From positions 1 to 64,000 of the forward strand of contig CP084577.1 of assembly GCA_020410825.1 (NCBI GenBank): a DNA stretch of 64,000 nt, in the 5' to 3' direction. A program made the translations under genes and the position numbers. The notes beneath the pieces were generated by a model, which worked only from the letters and a program-made list of their open reading frames with translations, ran no database searches and had not been told where the DNA came from. Every line of letters begins with the position of its first letter. Position 1 is the first letter of the stretch. The stretch is from Candidatus Megaera endosymbiont of Mesostigma viride (lineage in GTDB: Bacteria; Pseudomonadota; Alphaproteobacteria; Rickettsiales; Rickettsiaceae). Positions 28,534-35,640 of the stretch are shown piece by piece.

Positions 28534-29287
28534 CACTGTCTTCCTTATAATCATATACCACAAATACGCTAGGCCTACTTCCGGTTGATCCGGAGTTCCT
28601 CATCCCGATAGCTACAGTATCCTTAAAAATCCCCTTGAAAGTCTCTAACGTAACCTGCTCCGTTATATTCCAATTATTTCCATGAGACTTCTTCACCTTA
28701 TAAGTAAAACCTGCTCCGGCTAATTTGCCGTAACGATAAGAGACGACCTGTGTTAGAGTAAGATAAGGATGACCCGCCACTTCTACTTTTCTATCTTTTT
28801 TCTGCACAAAATATTTTCCTCGCTCATTTGCCGCCATCTTTTCAATCATCTCTTTAATTTCACCATTCTTCGCTTCTCTTTTTCCGGTTTCATTAGGTAC
28901 ATCAATATTAATTATCTGAGGCCGCAGTAATTCCAGAACATGCAGCCTTAAATCAATTGCTTTTCCGGCCCCAAGCAATAATGTCAGATCAATAGTACCG
29001 GGAGCAGGGATGCTTGAAGTTAAAAACAGGTCACAGTTATTATCGGCAACTACAGCTTCATACCTGCTAGTATCACCAATGATCTTAATGATCTTTGCCT
29101 TCTCAAAATGTATGCGGTTAATACCCTGACTACTAATATTTATATCGGTAGAAGATAGATAACTGATTCTTAGATCTCTTTTATCTTCAGCAGCAGACAG
29201 CGGTGCGTGGGCAAAACTATTTATTACTCTACCGCAGGCAATTAAAACTCCAAGAATCAGGAAAATCCTAATTTTCCTCTTGATCAT
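28526..29287 (-). CDS. traK: TraK, T4SS outer-membrane core protein (VirB9-like)
   Basis: A 253-residue exported secretin-like protein with a signal peptide ending near NSFAHA and the beta-rich VirB9/TraK pattern, including SSQGINRIHFEKAKI and YLTLTQVVSYRYG. It forms the outer-membrane ring with TraV and TraB. It overlaps traE (20 bp) and traB (8 bp). Confidence 0.92.
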   Translation of the reverse strand: MIKRKIRIFLILGVLIACGRVINSFAHAPLSAAEDKRDLRISYLSSTDINISSQGINRIHFEKAKIIKIIGDTSRYEAVVADNNCDLFLTSSIPAPGTIDLTLLLGAGKAIDLRLHVLELLRPQIINIDVPNETGKREAKNGEIKEMIEKMAANERGKYFVQKKDRKVEVAGHPYLTLTQVVSYRYGKLAGAGFTYKVKKSHGNNWNITEQVTLETFKGIFKDTVAIGMRNSGSTGSRPSVFVVYDYKEDSDV

Positions 29288-29858
29288 ATAATTCCTCTTC
29301 TTCCTTGCTTAACTTGACAAATTCCTTCAACAATAACTTTCCCGATCTCCATTCAAAACTAAGGCCGTAAACAGCCGGTATGCTCTGCACACCACGCTCG
29401 CCAAACCTACTGGTTAATTGACCGCTAGCTTTAACCGTCAGCTCTTTCTGATTAACCTCAAAACTTTTAACGGCAAAATGAGTACTTAATGAAAACCTTT
29501 TGTACTTCTCCTTGGTGGCAGCAAAATATTCGTTAATCAATCTCATATATTTTGCATCACTTTGTGATACGTGGTTCATCAACAGCTCTTTTTTCCAGTC
29601 AATGGAATCGGATGTCAGATCAAGTAATAACGGTAGATACATCGCCGACGTTTCTTCTAGATAACTGATCGAAACACCCTTATCCGATGTCCAGACCTCC
29701 TGATTCAAACCGGGAGCTAAAATCACTTTTTCCTCGGTAGTAATTAACTTAAGACTAAGAGCAGCAACCGAAAATACGCTTATTATTACCAATAACAGCA
29801 GAAAATTCCGTTGCCTTGCTACCTGATCTATATTCTTAACCATCACCTGTTTTTCCAT
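29268..29858 (-). CDS. traE: TraE, T4SS pilus assembly protein (VirB5/8-like)
   Basis: A 196-residue bitopic inner-membrane protein: membrane segment at about residues 18-38, then a periplasmic domain with VWTSDKGVSISYLEE and the C-terminal SRFGERGVQSIPAVYGLSFEW region that matches TraE. F TraE has 188 residues. AGGAG lies 9 nt before the ATG. Confidence 0.92.
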   Translation of the reverse strand: MEKQVMVKNIDQVARQRNFLLLLVIISVFSVAALSLKLITTEEKVILAPGLNQEVWTSDKGVSISYLEETSAMYLPLLLDLTSDSIDWKKELLMNHVSQSDAKYMRLINEYFAATKEKYKRFSLSTHFAVKSFEVNQKELTVKASGQLTSRFGERGVQSIPAVYGLSFEWRSGKLLLKEFVKLSKEEEELYDQEEN

Positions 29859-29906
29859 GTTATCAATCTCCTTTCAATCAGATTTCCTATTACCGGTGAA
29901 AAACCA

Positions 29907-30191
29907 TTACATCAAACGCCGTAAATAAGAAGGCGGGGTGTTCTTATCAATGAAAATTTTTTCAAACGGCAGATACCAATAGAGCTTGCATTGTATTTGT
30001 CCTAAAAACCATTGCCTTGATAACCATCGTCCAATCATGAAACCAATGACACCTGCTCCCATTCCCCACATCAGACCTTTACTCAAGCCCACTAGTACAA
30101 GCAAGATGCCCCCGCCAATTAAAGAACCAACCGAGAAATTAAATATCTTTAATTCCTGATTCAGGCATTTGGTAAATACTCTTCTTGCCAT
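29907..30191 (-). CDS. traL: TraL, T4SS inner-membrane protein (VirB3-like)
   Basis: A 94-residue membrane protein with two hydrophobic segments (about 23-37 and 41-55) and the TraL C-terminus with LYWYLPFEKIF and a PPSYLRRLM end. It lies just after the pilin gene as in F. F TraL has 91 residues. It is needed for pilus assembly. Confidence 0.9.
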   Translation of the reverse strand: MARRVFTKCLNQELKIFNFSVGSLIGGGILLVLVGLSKGLMWGMGAGVIGFMIGRWLSRQWFLGQIQCKLYWYLPFEKIFIDKNTPPSYLRRLM

Positions 30192-30197
30192 CTTCCT

Positions 30198-30572
30198 TTA
30201 TCCAAGCATTCCAATTAATCCTAGTATTACAACCCCGGCAGCTCCACATCCAAGACCGGCCCTGATTGCCCTTTGTCTTGGATCACCTTCTCCAACTAGT
30301 GCTGCAGCTGTTCCACTTAGTAATACCCCTTTCCCCCAGTGGGCCTGAACCCCATCAAGTAAAGGTTTTGTTCCGGCAGTAACGCCTTTGTCTATATCAA
30401 ACGCAGCAAGTACTAGTTCAGGGTAAAGAGCAAAAGTTGCAGATAATACTCCTGCCGCAAGAATCAAAGATTTTAGCCAGGAATTTAATTTAGGTTTTTG
30501 TATCGATTCGGTTGTATTTACTATTAAATCTTTAGAAGTATTCTCTGATTTTGAAATTTGCTTGTTTTGCAT
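30198..30572 (-). CDS. traA: TraA-like propilin (F-type pilus subunit)
   Basis: A 124-residue precursor with the F-propilin plan: a long basic leader (about 55 residues) with a hydrophobic end and a cleavage site near LVLAA, then a short mature part of about 65 residues with two hydrophobic segments around GKGVLLSGTAAALVG and GCGAAGVVILGLIG. The ATG at 30572 has GGAGA 8 nt upstream and lies after the palindromic repeat; the open frame would extend 27 codons into that repeat. Its place immediately before traL is where F keeps traA. The family call is from architecture and position because pilins diverge quickly. Note that the relaxase is also called traA in Ti nomenclature. Confidence 0.8.
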   Translation of the reverse strand: MQNKQISKSENTSKDLIVNTTESIQKPKLNSWLKSLILAAGVLSATFALYPELVLAAFDIDKGVTAGTKPLLDGVQAHWGKGVLLSGTAAALVGEGDPRQRAIRAGLGCGAAGVVILGLIGMLG

Positions 30573-30602
30573 GTTTAATTCTCCGTTATTAAAATTAATT
30601 TT

Positions 30603-30653
30603 CTGTAGTACCAACTCTTTAAGATGATTCGCTATCCGCCAAGATTGCCTCAT
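30603..30653. repeat. Rickettsial palindromic-type element, copy 2 (pilin leader)
   Basis: About 50 bases that match the traU insertion (22204-22254) at around nine positions in ten, sharing TTTAAGATGATTCGCTATCC and CCGCCAAGA. The right arm is degraded here, so the inverted repeat is poor. It lies 31 to 81 bases upstream of the pilin ATG in the transcript leader and is in frame with it, encoding MRQSWRIANHLKELVLQK. Confidence 0.78.
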
Positions 30654-30713
30654 CCCGTTAATTCTCCCTCAATCGCTCATTTTTATTTTTCTCCTTTGAT
30701 TAATTTGATTAAT

Positions 30714-31091
30714 TTATGCTACTCGTGCCTTTAACAATGATTTAACCAGAGTATTGATTGCGTCCTGATGTTCCCTATTACCGATACGCCTGAAATTCTT
30801 TGCTACCTCAATGCACAGGCGTTGGTTTTCTGTTTCCAGCAAGCTGTTATCACCCGCTTCAAAACCTTCGTAAAAATATGTTACCTTCTGCTCTAGAGCA
30901 TTAGCGATTAACACCAGCCTTGAAGCAGAAACCCGATTAGTTCCATTTTCATACTTCTGTAGCTGCTGGTGAGTAACACCGATTACTTTTGATAATTGCT
31001 GGCGGGGTAGCCCTTTTGCTAACCGCAGGGAATAGATTTTCTGGCCAATGAATTTATCGATTTTCTCTAAATTACTGTTTTTTCTTCCCAT
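30714..31091 (-). CDS. XRE-family transcriptional regulator next to the T4SS
   Basis: A 125-residue protein with an N-terminal helix-turn-helix: IGQKIYSLRLAKGLPRQQL, then HQQLQKYENGTNRVSA. The HTH is closely similar to that of the small regulator at 49972-50172 (shared KIYSLRL and QQLQKYEN). The C-terminal part (about residues 80-125) is helical and unassigned. GGAAGGAA precedes the ATG. Position directly upstream of the pilin gene suggests control of the transfer operon. Confidence 0.88.
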   Translation of the reverse strand: MGRKNSNLEKIDKFIGQKIYSLRLAKGLPRQQLSKVIGVTHQQLQKYENGTNRVSASRLVLIANALEQKVTYFYEGFEAGDNSLLETENQRLCIEVAKNFRRIGNREHQDAINTLVKSLLKARVA

Positions 31092-31117
31092 TATTGTTCC
31101 TTCCTTATTTGTTATTT

Positions 31118-31360
31118 TTACTTCAAAATCACCCTAATTACCTGATGCAGCTCCTCGATCTCTTCCCTAAGTAACTCTACTGATGTTCTAGTTGCCTTTT
31201 GCTGGGCAAGGAACAGGCTACTTGGTTCATAACTTGAATCTCTACTAGTAAGAAAGATTCTTATATCCTCTTCCTGCCTTTCTATTTTTTGCTCTAGCCG
31301 ATCAAGTTTATTTAGAATATGATTAAGTAGTTCTTTGATTTCTTCCCCTCTGTTCTCCAT
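31118..31360 (-). CDS. Small coiled-coil protein, unknown
   Basis: An 80-residue highly charged protein predicted to be largely helical, with heptad-like LLNHILNKLDRLEQKIERQE and a C-terminal SVELLREEIEELHQVI. No family is recognised. GGGAG lies upstream of the ATG. It is sandwiched between the autotransporter (17-bp gap) and the XRE regulator (26-bp gap), so it is probably co-transcribed with them. Confidence 0.65.
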   Translation of the reverse strand: MENRGEEIKELLNHILNKLDRLEQKIERQEEDIRIFLTSRDSSYEPSSLFLAQQKATRTSVELLREEIEELHQVIRVILK

Positions 31361-31377
31361 GATTTTTTCTCCCTTTG

Positions 31378-33030
31378 TTAAATGTTAATCCGCAGCTTTC
31401 CATAAAAGCTGTTCCCTGAATAACGCCTGTAGCCAGTTCTCTCATAACCGGCGCTTGCCTCAAATCTTGAAAAAGAAATGCCCATACTTGCTCCAAGTCT
31501 ATATGTATCCTTTGGCACAGGTATCCTGTAATCAGAAAGAGGAATGCCACCGCTATTGCTAATTTTTAGCCTGTTTGATTTAGGGGAAAATCCTGCTTCA
31601 TAAGCCGCTCTGATTTCAGGGATTAATTGACATTCTCCAATTTCAAAAAGCCCTGTTAGCGTAAGCCCCCCTGTAATTGCAGGTTTCCGGATAGCAAGCT
31701 TACCGATTTTTAGATTCCCCTGATCTTTGCCCTTGAATCTTACGGTCTCATAGGAAACACCGAGGTTTGGGACAAAAAACAGTTTGCCGATTGGATAATA
31801 ATAATCAGCTGTTAACGATCCCCCGAGTAGCTCCCCTTTTAACCTGAATCTGCTATTGCCGTTAATCAAGGACTGATAATTCATTTTAGCGTCAACCTGT
31901 CCAAGCCTAGCCTCACCACTGAGTACCAGTCTTTCATTCATTTCTAAACTTCCGTAAAGGCTACCTATGAGTGATCTGATCTCACCGCTAAACTTGCTAC
32001 CGGCATTATTACTGATATTATTTATTACAGTTTCAGAAGTAGATTTTGGCTTAAGTTTTGTCTGGTTATGATTTAAAGCAATACCAATGATAGTATCATC
32101 ATCGATCTTGCCGTCAAAACCGATAGATAGTCCTGTAGTTTTGTGTTTTATCGCAAGCGAATTCTGGGGTTTGAATGTACCGCTTCCATAGCTTCCCTTG
32201 ATCCATAAGCCATAATCTAATTCCCCGTCTCCGCTAGATACACCCATATTACCGGAATCAATCAAATACAGATGTGTAAGTCTGTCCATTGTAGCGCCGG
32301 CAAAATTTGCCATATCAGAAAAGGCAACTCCGCTCACTGCTTCCGCATACTTACCAGCTATGCTTCCTGCTATTATTTCAGCAGCTGTGATTATTTTTGC
32401 CTCGAGGCTTCCAAGCTGCAGAATACGGATTGTTCTTGCGTCGTTAATTTTTGCAAGTAACTCTCTTGCTGCTTCAGGGGTTAGGTTTACCTGACTTAGG
32501 CCAGCTAAAGCTATCAGGTTCTCCGCGGTAAATGCTCCACAACTCGATCCGTCATTCTGCTGGTGAACTCGCAAGTCAACAATTTCTGCTGTAGGTAGAA
32601 TCTTTTTTATGGCCTCAATATAGCGGCCGCTTTGGCTTCCCTCCCCGCCAACAGGAGTACCGAAAGAATCATTGTAAAATACGATAATATTACCATCAAG
32701 CTTCGTCCTGATTGCAATACCCGTCCAGTGACTATTATTCAGATTTACCGGTATCAGTGCGGGTTTTCCCGCTTGTGCCTCAAGCAAAGCAGCAGCAGCT
32801 ACGTCCCTGATTAATTCAGCATTGTTTGGTACTGCAGGGGCAATATATACACTATCACCGAGACGGCTTTTAATAACTGCTCTAATATCATCGTCGCCAT
32901 ACCAATAACTAATGTTGGCAATTTGCGGATTAATAAGGGACGCAAATACCATGCCGTTAACCCCTACAATAATCAGGGTGGGTATTATTAGAGCTGCAAG
33001 GACTTGCCTGCAAAATGAACTCATGTGCAC
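31378..33030 (-). CDS. Autotransporter with Ulp1-like (C48/CE-clan) cysteine protease passenger
   Basis: A 550-residue predicted outer-membrane protein. A signal peptide (about residues 8-30) is followed by a WYGDDDIRAVI motif and a Ulp1/YopJ-type CE-clan protease pattern: H101 in NNSHWTG, D121 in YNDSFG and C164 in QQNDGSSCGAF. The C-terminal 280 or so residues have amphipathic strand periodicity and Gly/Ser patterns of an autotransporter beta-barrel, ending in YGKLRINI. CE-clan enzymes cleave or acetylate ubiquitin-like modifiers or host kinases. A surface-exposed or released host-directed protease is the inferred role. It overlaps the replication initiator by 10 bp, which is an odd partner. 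Confidence 0.85.
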   Translation of the reverse strand: MHMSSFCRQVLAALIIPTLIIVGVNGMVFASLINPQIANISYWYGDDDIRAVIKSRLGDSVYIAPAVPNNAELIRDVAAAALLEAQAGKPALIPVNLNNSHWTGIAIRTKLDGNIIVFYNDSFGTPVGGEGSQSGRYIEAIKKILPTAEIVDLRVHQQNDGSSCGAFTAENLIALAGLSQVNLTPEAARELLAKINDARTIRILQLGSLEAKIITAAEIIAGSIAGKYAEAVSGVAFSDMANFAGATMDRLTHLYLIDSGNMGVSSGDGELDYGLWIKGSYGSGTFKPQNSLAIKHKTTGLSIGFDGKIDDDTIIGIALNHNQTKLKPKSTSETVINNISNNAGSKFSGEIRSLIGSLYGSLEMNERLVLSGEARLGQVDAKMNYQSLINGNSRFRLKGELLGGSLTADYYYPIGKLFFVPNLGVSYETVRFKGKDQGNLKIGKLAIRKPAITGGLTLTGLFEIGECQLIPEIRAAYEAGFSPKSNRLKISNSGGIPLSDYRIPVPKDTYRLGASMGISFSRFEASAGYERTGYRRYSGNSFYGKLRINI

Positions 33031-34445
33031 ACCTCCATTAAGCGGTAATTTTCTTTATTGCAGAACTGCTCAAGCAGATGCTGATAGTTCTGCTGTATCC
33101 AGTCTTTTACAAAACTTGTCGGAGCTTTAAGCTTAATCTCTTTCCTTTCCTCATCAATATTTGCGGTAAGCTTTGAAAACCAGTTACGATCTATCCCCTC
33201 ACCGCAGGTCTTAATTAACCTTGTGCGGATTTGACCCCAGACTCCGGGGAACATTTCCAATTCATTGTTACGCACCGAAAAAGCAGAGGAAGATACACCA
33301 GAAGTTGGTGTTTCCTGATTTTTAATTATAAATTCAAGACTGCTGATGAATGAGCCGTATACTGACTGTACCTGCTCCAGTATCAGACGATATTGTATTT
33401 CACTTAGGTCAATATTCTTCTGTAAACTGATTCCAAAACTGCTTTCCTCTGCATGGGCAGGAAATTTTGCCGCCAGTAAAAAGTCATACGCTAGATCAGG
33501 AGATAAAATAGAAGCAAGTTTGCGACTTAACTGCGCTGCAAGAGTAGTATCCGTACTTCCTTCTATCTTAGTTAAAAATGCTTCTTTTTGCTGTTTTATG
33601 ATTTCATCATTGCTTATATTAGCTCTAATCCTGAAAGCTCTATTACTGATTTTTACGGCGTCTCTCTTTTCGTAAGCTAAGGCCTTGGCCATATAGTTCA
33701 TGAAAGCCTTTTTGCTTTTGAAGAAGCGATTTGTTAAACGTTTCGACATGCTAAGCAGTATTTCGTTAATGGCATTGCCTGAAAACCCCCGACCGCATAA
33801 TACTTGTAGTTTTGCGGCTTCTGGTTGACTTAAAGGATAAAAAGAAGCAAGGCTAAACCCTCTTACAGGTAACACAGCTGTTGGTGGAAAAGATTTTTCT
33901 TCTACAAAGGAATTTTTGCAAAAATTAGATTCGTGCGCATGCACGTTAGATCTATTTTTTATAAAAATAGTCTTTGTACTTATTTGATCGTAGCACCGGT
34001 GCAAACGGTATGATTTTTTCTCCTCTCTTATCCCCCTGATATCAAGTTCGGGATCGATGAAACATGACTTGAAAAAATCTGCATCAAGATCAATAACCAG
34101 TTTATTTACCCTCCGCCCTTTAACATAAATATTTTTAAAACTTCTTTTTAAAATATTCTGTGCATATAAACGGGTTAAGGCTCTTCTTACTCTATCTTCC
34201 CGAAAACCGAACTTCTGCTCATAGTAGTTATAGGAAAGATAAAGAGAATGCCCATGGAGTTTTGGCATAAGTTCGCCATAATGGTTATTTGTACCGTTTC
34301 GATACCAGGCAACAATATCACCAAGAATGGTTATTGCCACCAGATCAGGGTTTCCATCTTCAAGACAAAACTGTTTGTACCATTTATGAATAATGACATC
34401 ACCGGATTTAAAGGTTTTACCACAAGTAACAAAAAGAGAGTTCAT
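33021..34445 (-). CDS. Plasmid replication initiator: winged-helix-like N-terminus plus DnaA domain I
   Basis: A 474-residue protein. The N-terminal 130 residues resemble a winged-helix replication domain, with HKWYKQFCLEDGNPDLVAI and YYEQKFGFREDRVRRALTRL. The C-terminal 65 residues match DnaA domain I (DnaA_N): WGQIRTRLIK, DRNWFSKL and EIKLKAPTSFVKDWI. Domain I normally binds DnaB helicase, so the protein may recruit helicase itself at the plasmid origin. DnaA_N-containing proteins are known on Rickettsia plasmids. A paralogue is at 41293-42804. It overlaps the small gene upstream by 4 bp. Confidence 0.85.
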   Translation of the reverse strand: MNSLFVTCGKTFKSGDVIIHKWYKQFCLEDGNPDLVAITILGDIVAWYRNGTNNHYGELMPKLHGHSLYLSYNYYEQKFGFREDRVRRALTRLYAQNILKRSFKNIYVKGRRVNKLVIDLDADFFKSCFIDPELDIRGIREEKKSYRLHRCYDQISTKTIFIKNRSNVHAHESNFCKNSFVEEKSFPPTAVLPVRGFSLASFYPLSQPEAAKLQVLCGRGFSGNAINEILLSMSKRLTNRFFKSKKAFMNYMAKALAYEKRDAVKISNRAFRIRANISNDEIIKQQKEAFLTKIEGSTDTTLAAQLSRKLASILSPDLAYDFLLAAKFPAHAEESSFGISLQKNIDLSEIQYRLILEQVQSVYGSFISSLEFIIKNQETPTSGVSSSAFSVRNNELEMFPGVWGQIRTRLIKTCGEGIDRNWFSKLTANIDEERKEIKLKAPTSFVKDWIQQNYQHLLEQFCNKENYRLMEVCT

Positions 34446-34864
34446 AACGCCCCTCCCTCATCATCAGATAAAGCATTAATATTTGCTGTATTGAGTTTTA
34501 AGATGAGTTCCTTAGAAAATTGACTCTCCGGAATGGCTACGGTAGAGTAAAACAGACGGGCAACCAGCCCCAGATTCTGCAAACGAAATGATGCTCTTTG
34601 CAAAGTAGATTTTCGAATACAGAATTTGCTCCAGAAATATGTAACACAGTCTCGAAGTTCAAAATCAGAGTTACTATCTCCCATTCTTTGGGATAAGGAT
34701 AACAGCTCAGCAAGAATATGGATTCCTACTAAATCAGGCCTACCGCTGGGCAATAAAACCTTTTTATAACACCAATGTGGGATAAAAAGCGAATCTCTTC
34801 GGATAATTCTAGGCCTTGACACATATATATTATTGTGCAGGCCGCACTTTTCTGTTATGTTCAT
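34442..34864 (-). CDS. Short initiator-related protein (winged-helix-like domain only)
   Basis: A 140-residue protein whose middle, HWCYKKVLLPSGRPDLVGIHILAE (residues about 31-54), aligns with the N-terminal domain of the two initiators in this window, and a later FCIRKSTLQRASFRLQNLG matches their second helix-turn-helix-like segment. It lacks DnaA domain I. It may regulate replication or be a shortened initiator. The ATG at 34864 is preferred; a TTG at 34888 gives 8 more residues. It overlaps the initiator by 4 bp and is the first gene of the long minus-strand series that continues into the T4SS. Confidence 0.7.
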   Translation of the reverse strand: MNITEKCGLHNNIYVSRPRIIRRDSLFIPHWCYKKVLLPSGRPDLVGIHILAELLSLSQRMGDSNSDFELRDCVTYFWSKFCIRKSTLQRASFRLQNLGLVARLFYSTVAIPESQFSKELILKLNTANINALSDDEGGAL

Positions 34865-35193
34865 ATTACCATATTGTTTAGTTAACAATGTAGTGTTACC
34901 CCAATGCTTGGCATCAGGGTTTGGTATTATAACCAGTAACTATCTTGTAAGTTTGGCGACTAGGAGATAGTTACTGAAGTTTGGTTTGTGAGCTTGCTTT
35001 ACAAAATCAAAAATTACCTTTAAAGCTATTTATTTATGTAACAATAATTAATAGATTTTTCTCCGTCAATAATTATTTTATCTTATAGGATAAGATATAT
35101 TATATTTTTTGATTACAAGATAAAACATAAGCAATCTATTTAATGCAATACCATTATGTACATGTAAGTAAGTCAAAGGGATAGAGTAGTGTA
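34865..35193. promoter_or_regulatory. Divergent control region with inverted repeats (possible origin/operator)
   Basis: The gap between the minus-strand initiator operon and the plus-strand XRE gene holds two inverted repeats. The first has perfect 12-bp arms CAGTAACTATCT (34934-34945) and its complement (34965-34976), with AAGTTTGG copies inside and just after it. The second is TATCTTAT-AGG-ATAAGATA at 35079-35097. Their place suits an origin, an initiator operator or an XRE operator; which is unknown. Confidence 0.5.
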
Positions 35194-35640
35194 ATGGATA
35201 ATTTAAAAAGAAAAATTATAGAATATATACAAGAATATAATATTGCGACTTCTGCATTTGAAAAAAAAGCTGGCGTCGGTAATGCAGTTGTTAATAGAAT
35301 TTTAGATGATACAGTTAAAAATCCCGGTATCGAAACAATATTAAAAATAGCCGATGTACTCAATTGTTCTCTAGATGAACTATTTAATAGAAATCAATCT
35401 TTTAAAAAACATATTCTGAATATTGATACTGAACTACCATACAATAATGAACTATTCAGGTCTATATGCCTTTATACTGTTCATTTCATAGAGTTATACC
35501 GCATTAATCACCTTACTCTTCAGCAAGTAGGATTAGTTATAGAAGAAATATATAAACATTGTTTAGATAGAAAATTAAGCTTAATCGATACTAAGTTTGC
35601 AGACTGGTTCCTAAAAGATCATCTTTTAAATCGTTGTTAG
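35194..35640 (+). CDS. XRE-family transcriptional regulator
   Basis: A 148-residue protein with an N-terminal HTH (residues about 14-65): AFEKKAGVGNAVVNRIL followed by NPGIETILKIADVLNCSLDELF, the usual XRE end. The C-terminal domain (about 80-148) is helical with no known assignment. A weak ribosome site precedes the ATG. It is divergent from the initiator operon and converges, with a 4-bp overlap, on the STAND/TPR gene. Confidence 0.88.
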   Translation: MDNLKRKIIEYIQEYNIATSAFEKKAGVGNAVVNRILDDTVKNPGIETILKIADVLNCSLDELFNRNQSFKKHILNIDTELPYNNELFRSICLYTVHFIELYRINHLTLQQVGLVIEEIYKHCLDRKLSLIDTKFADWFLKDHLLNRC

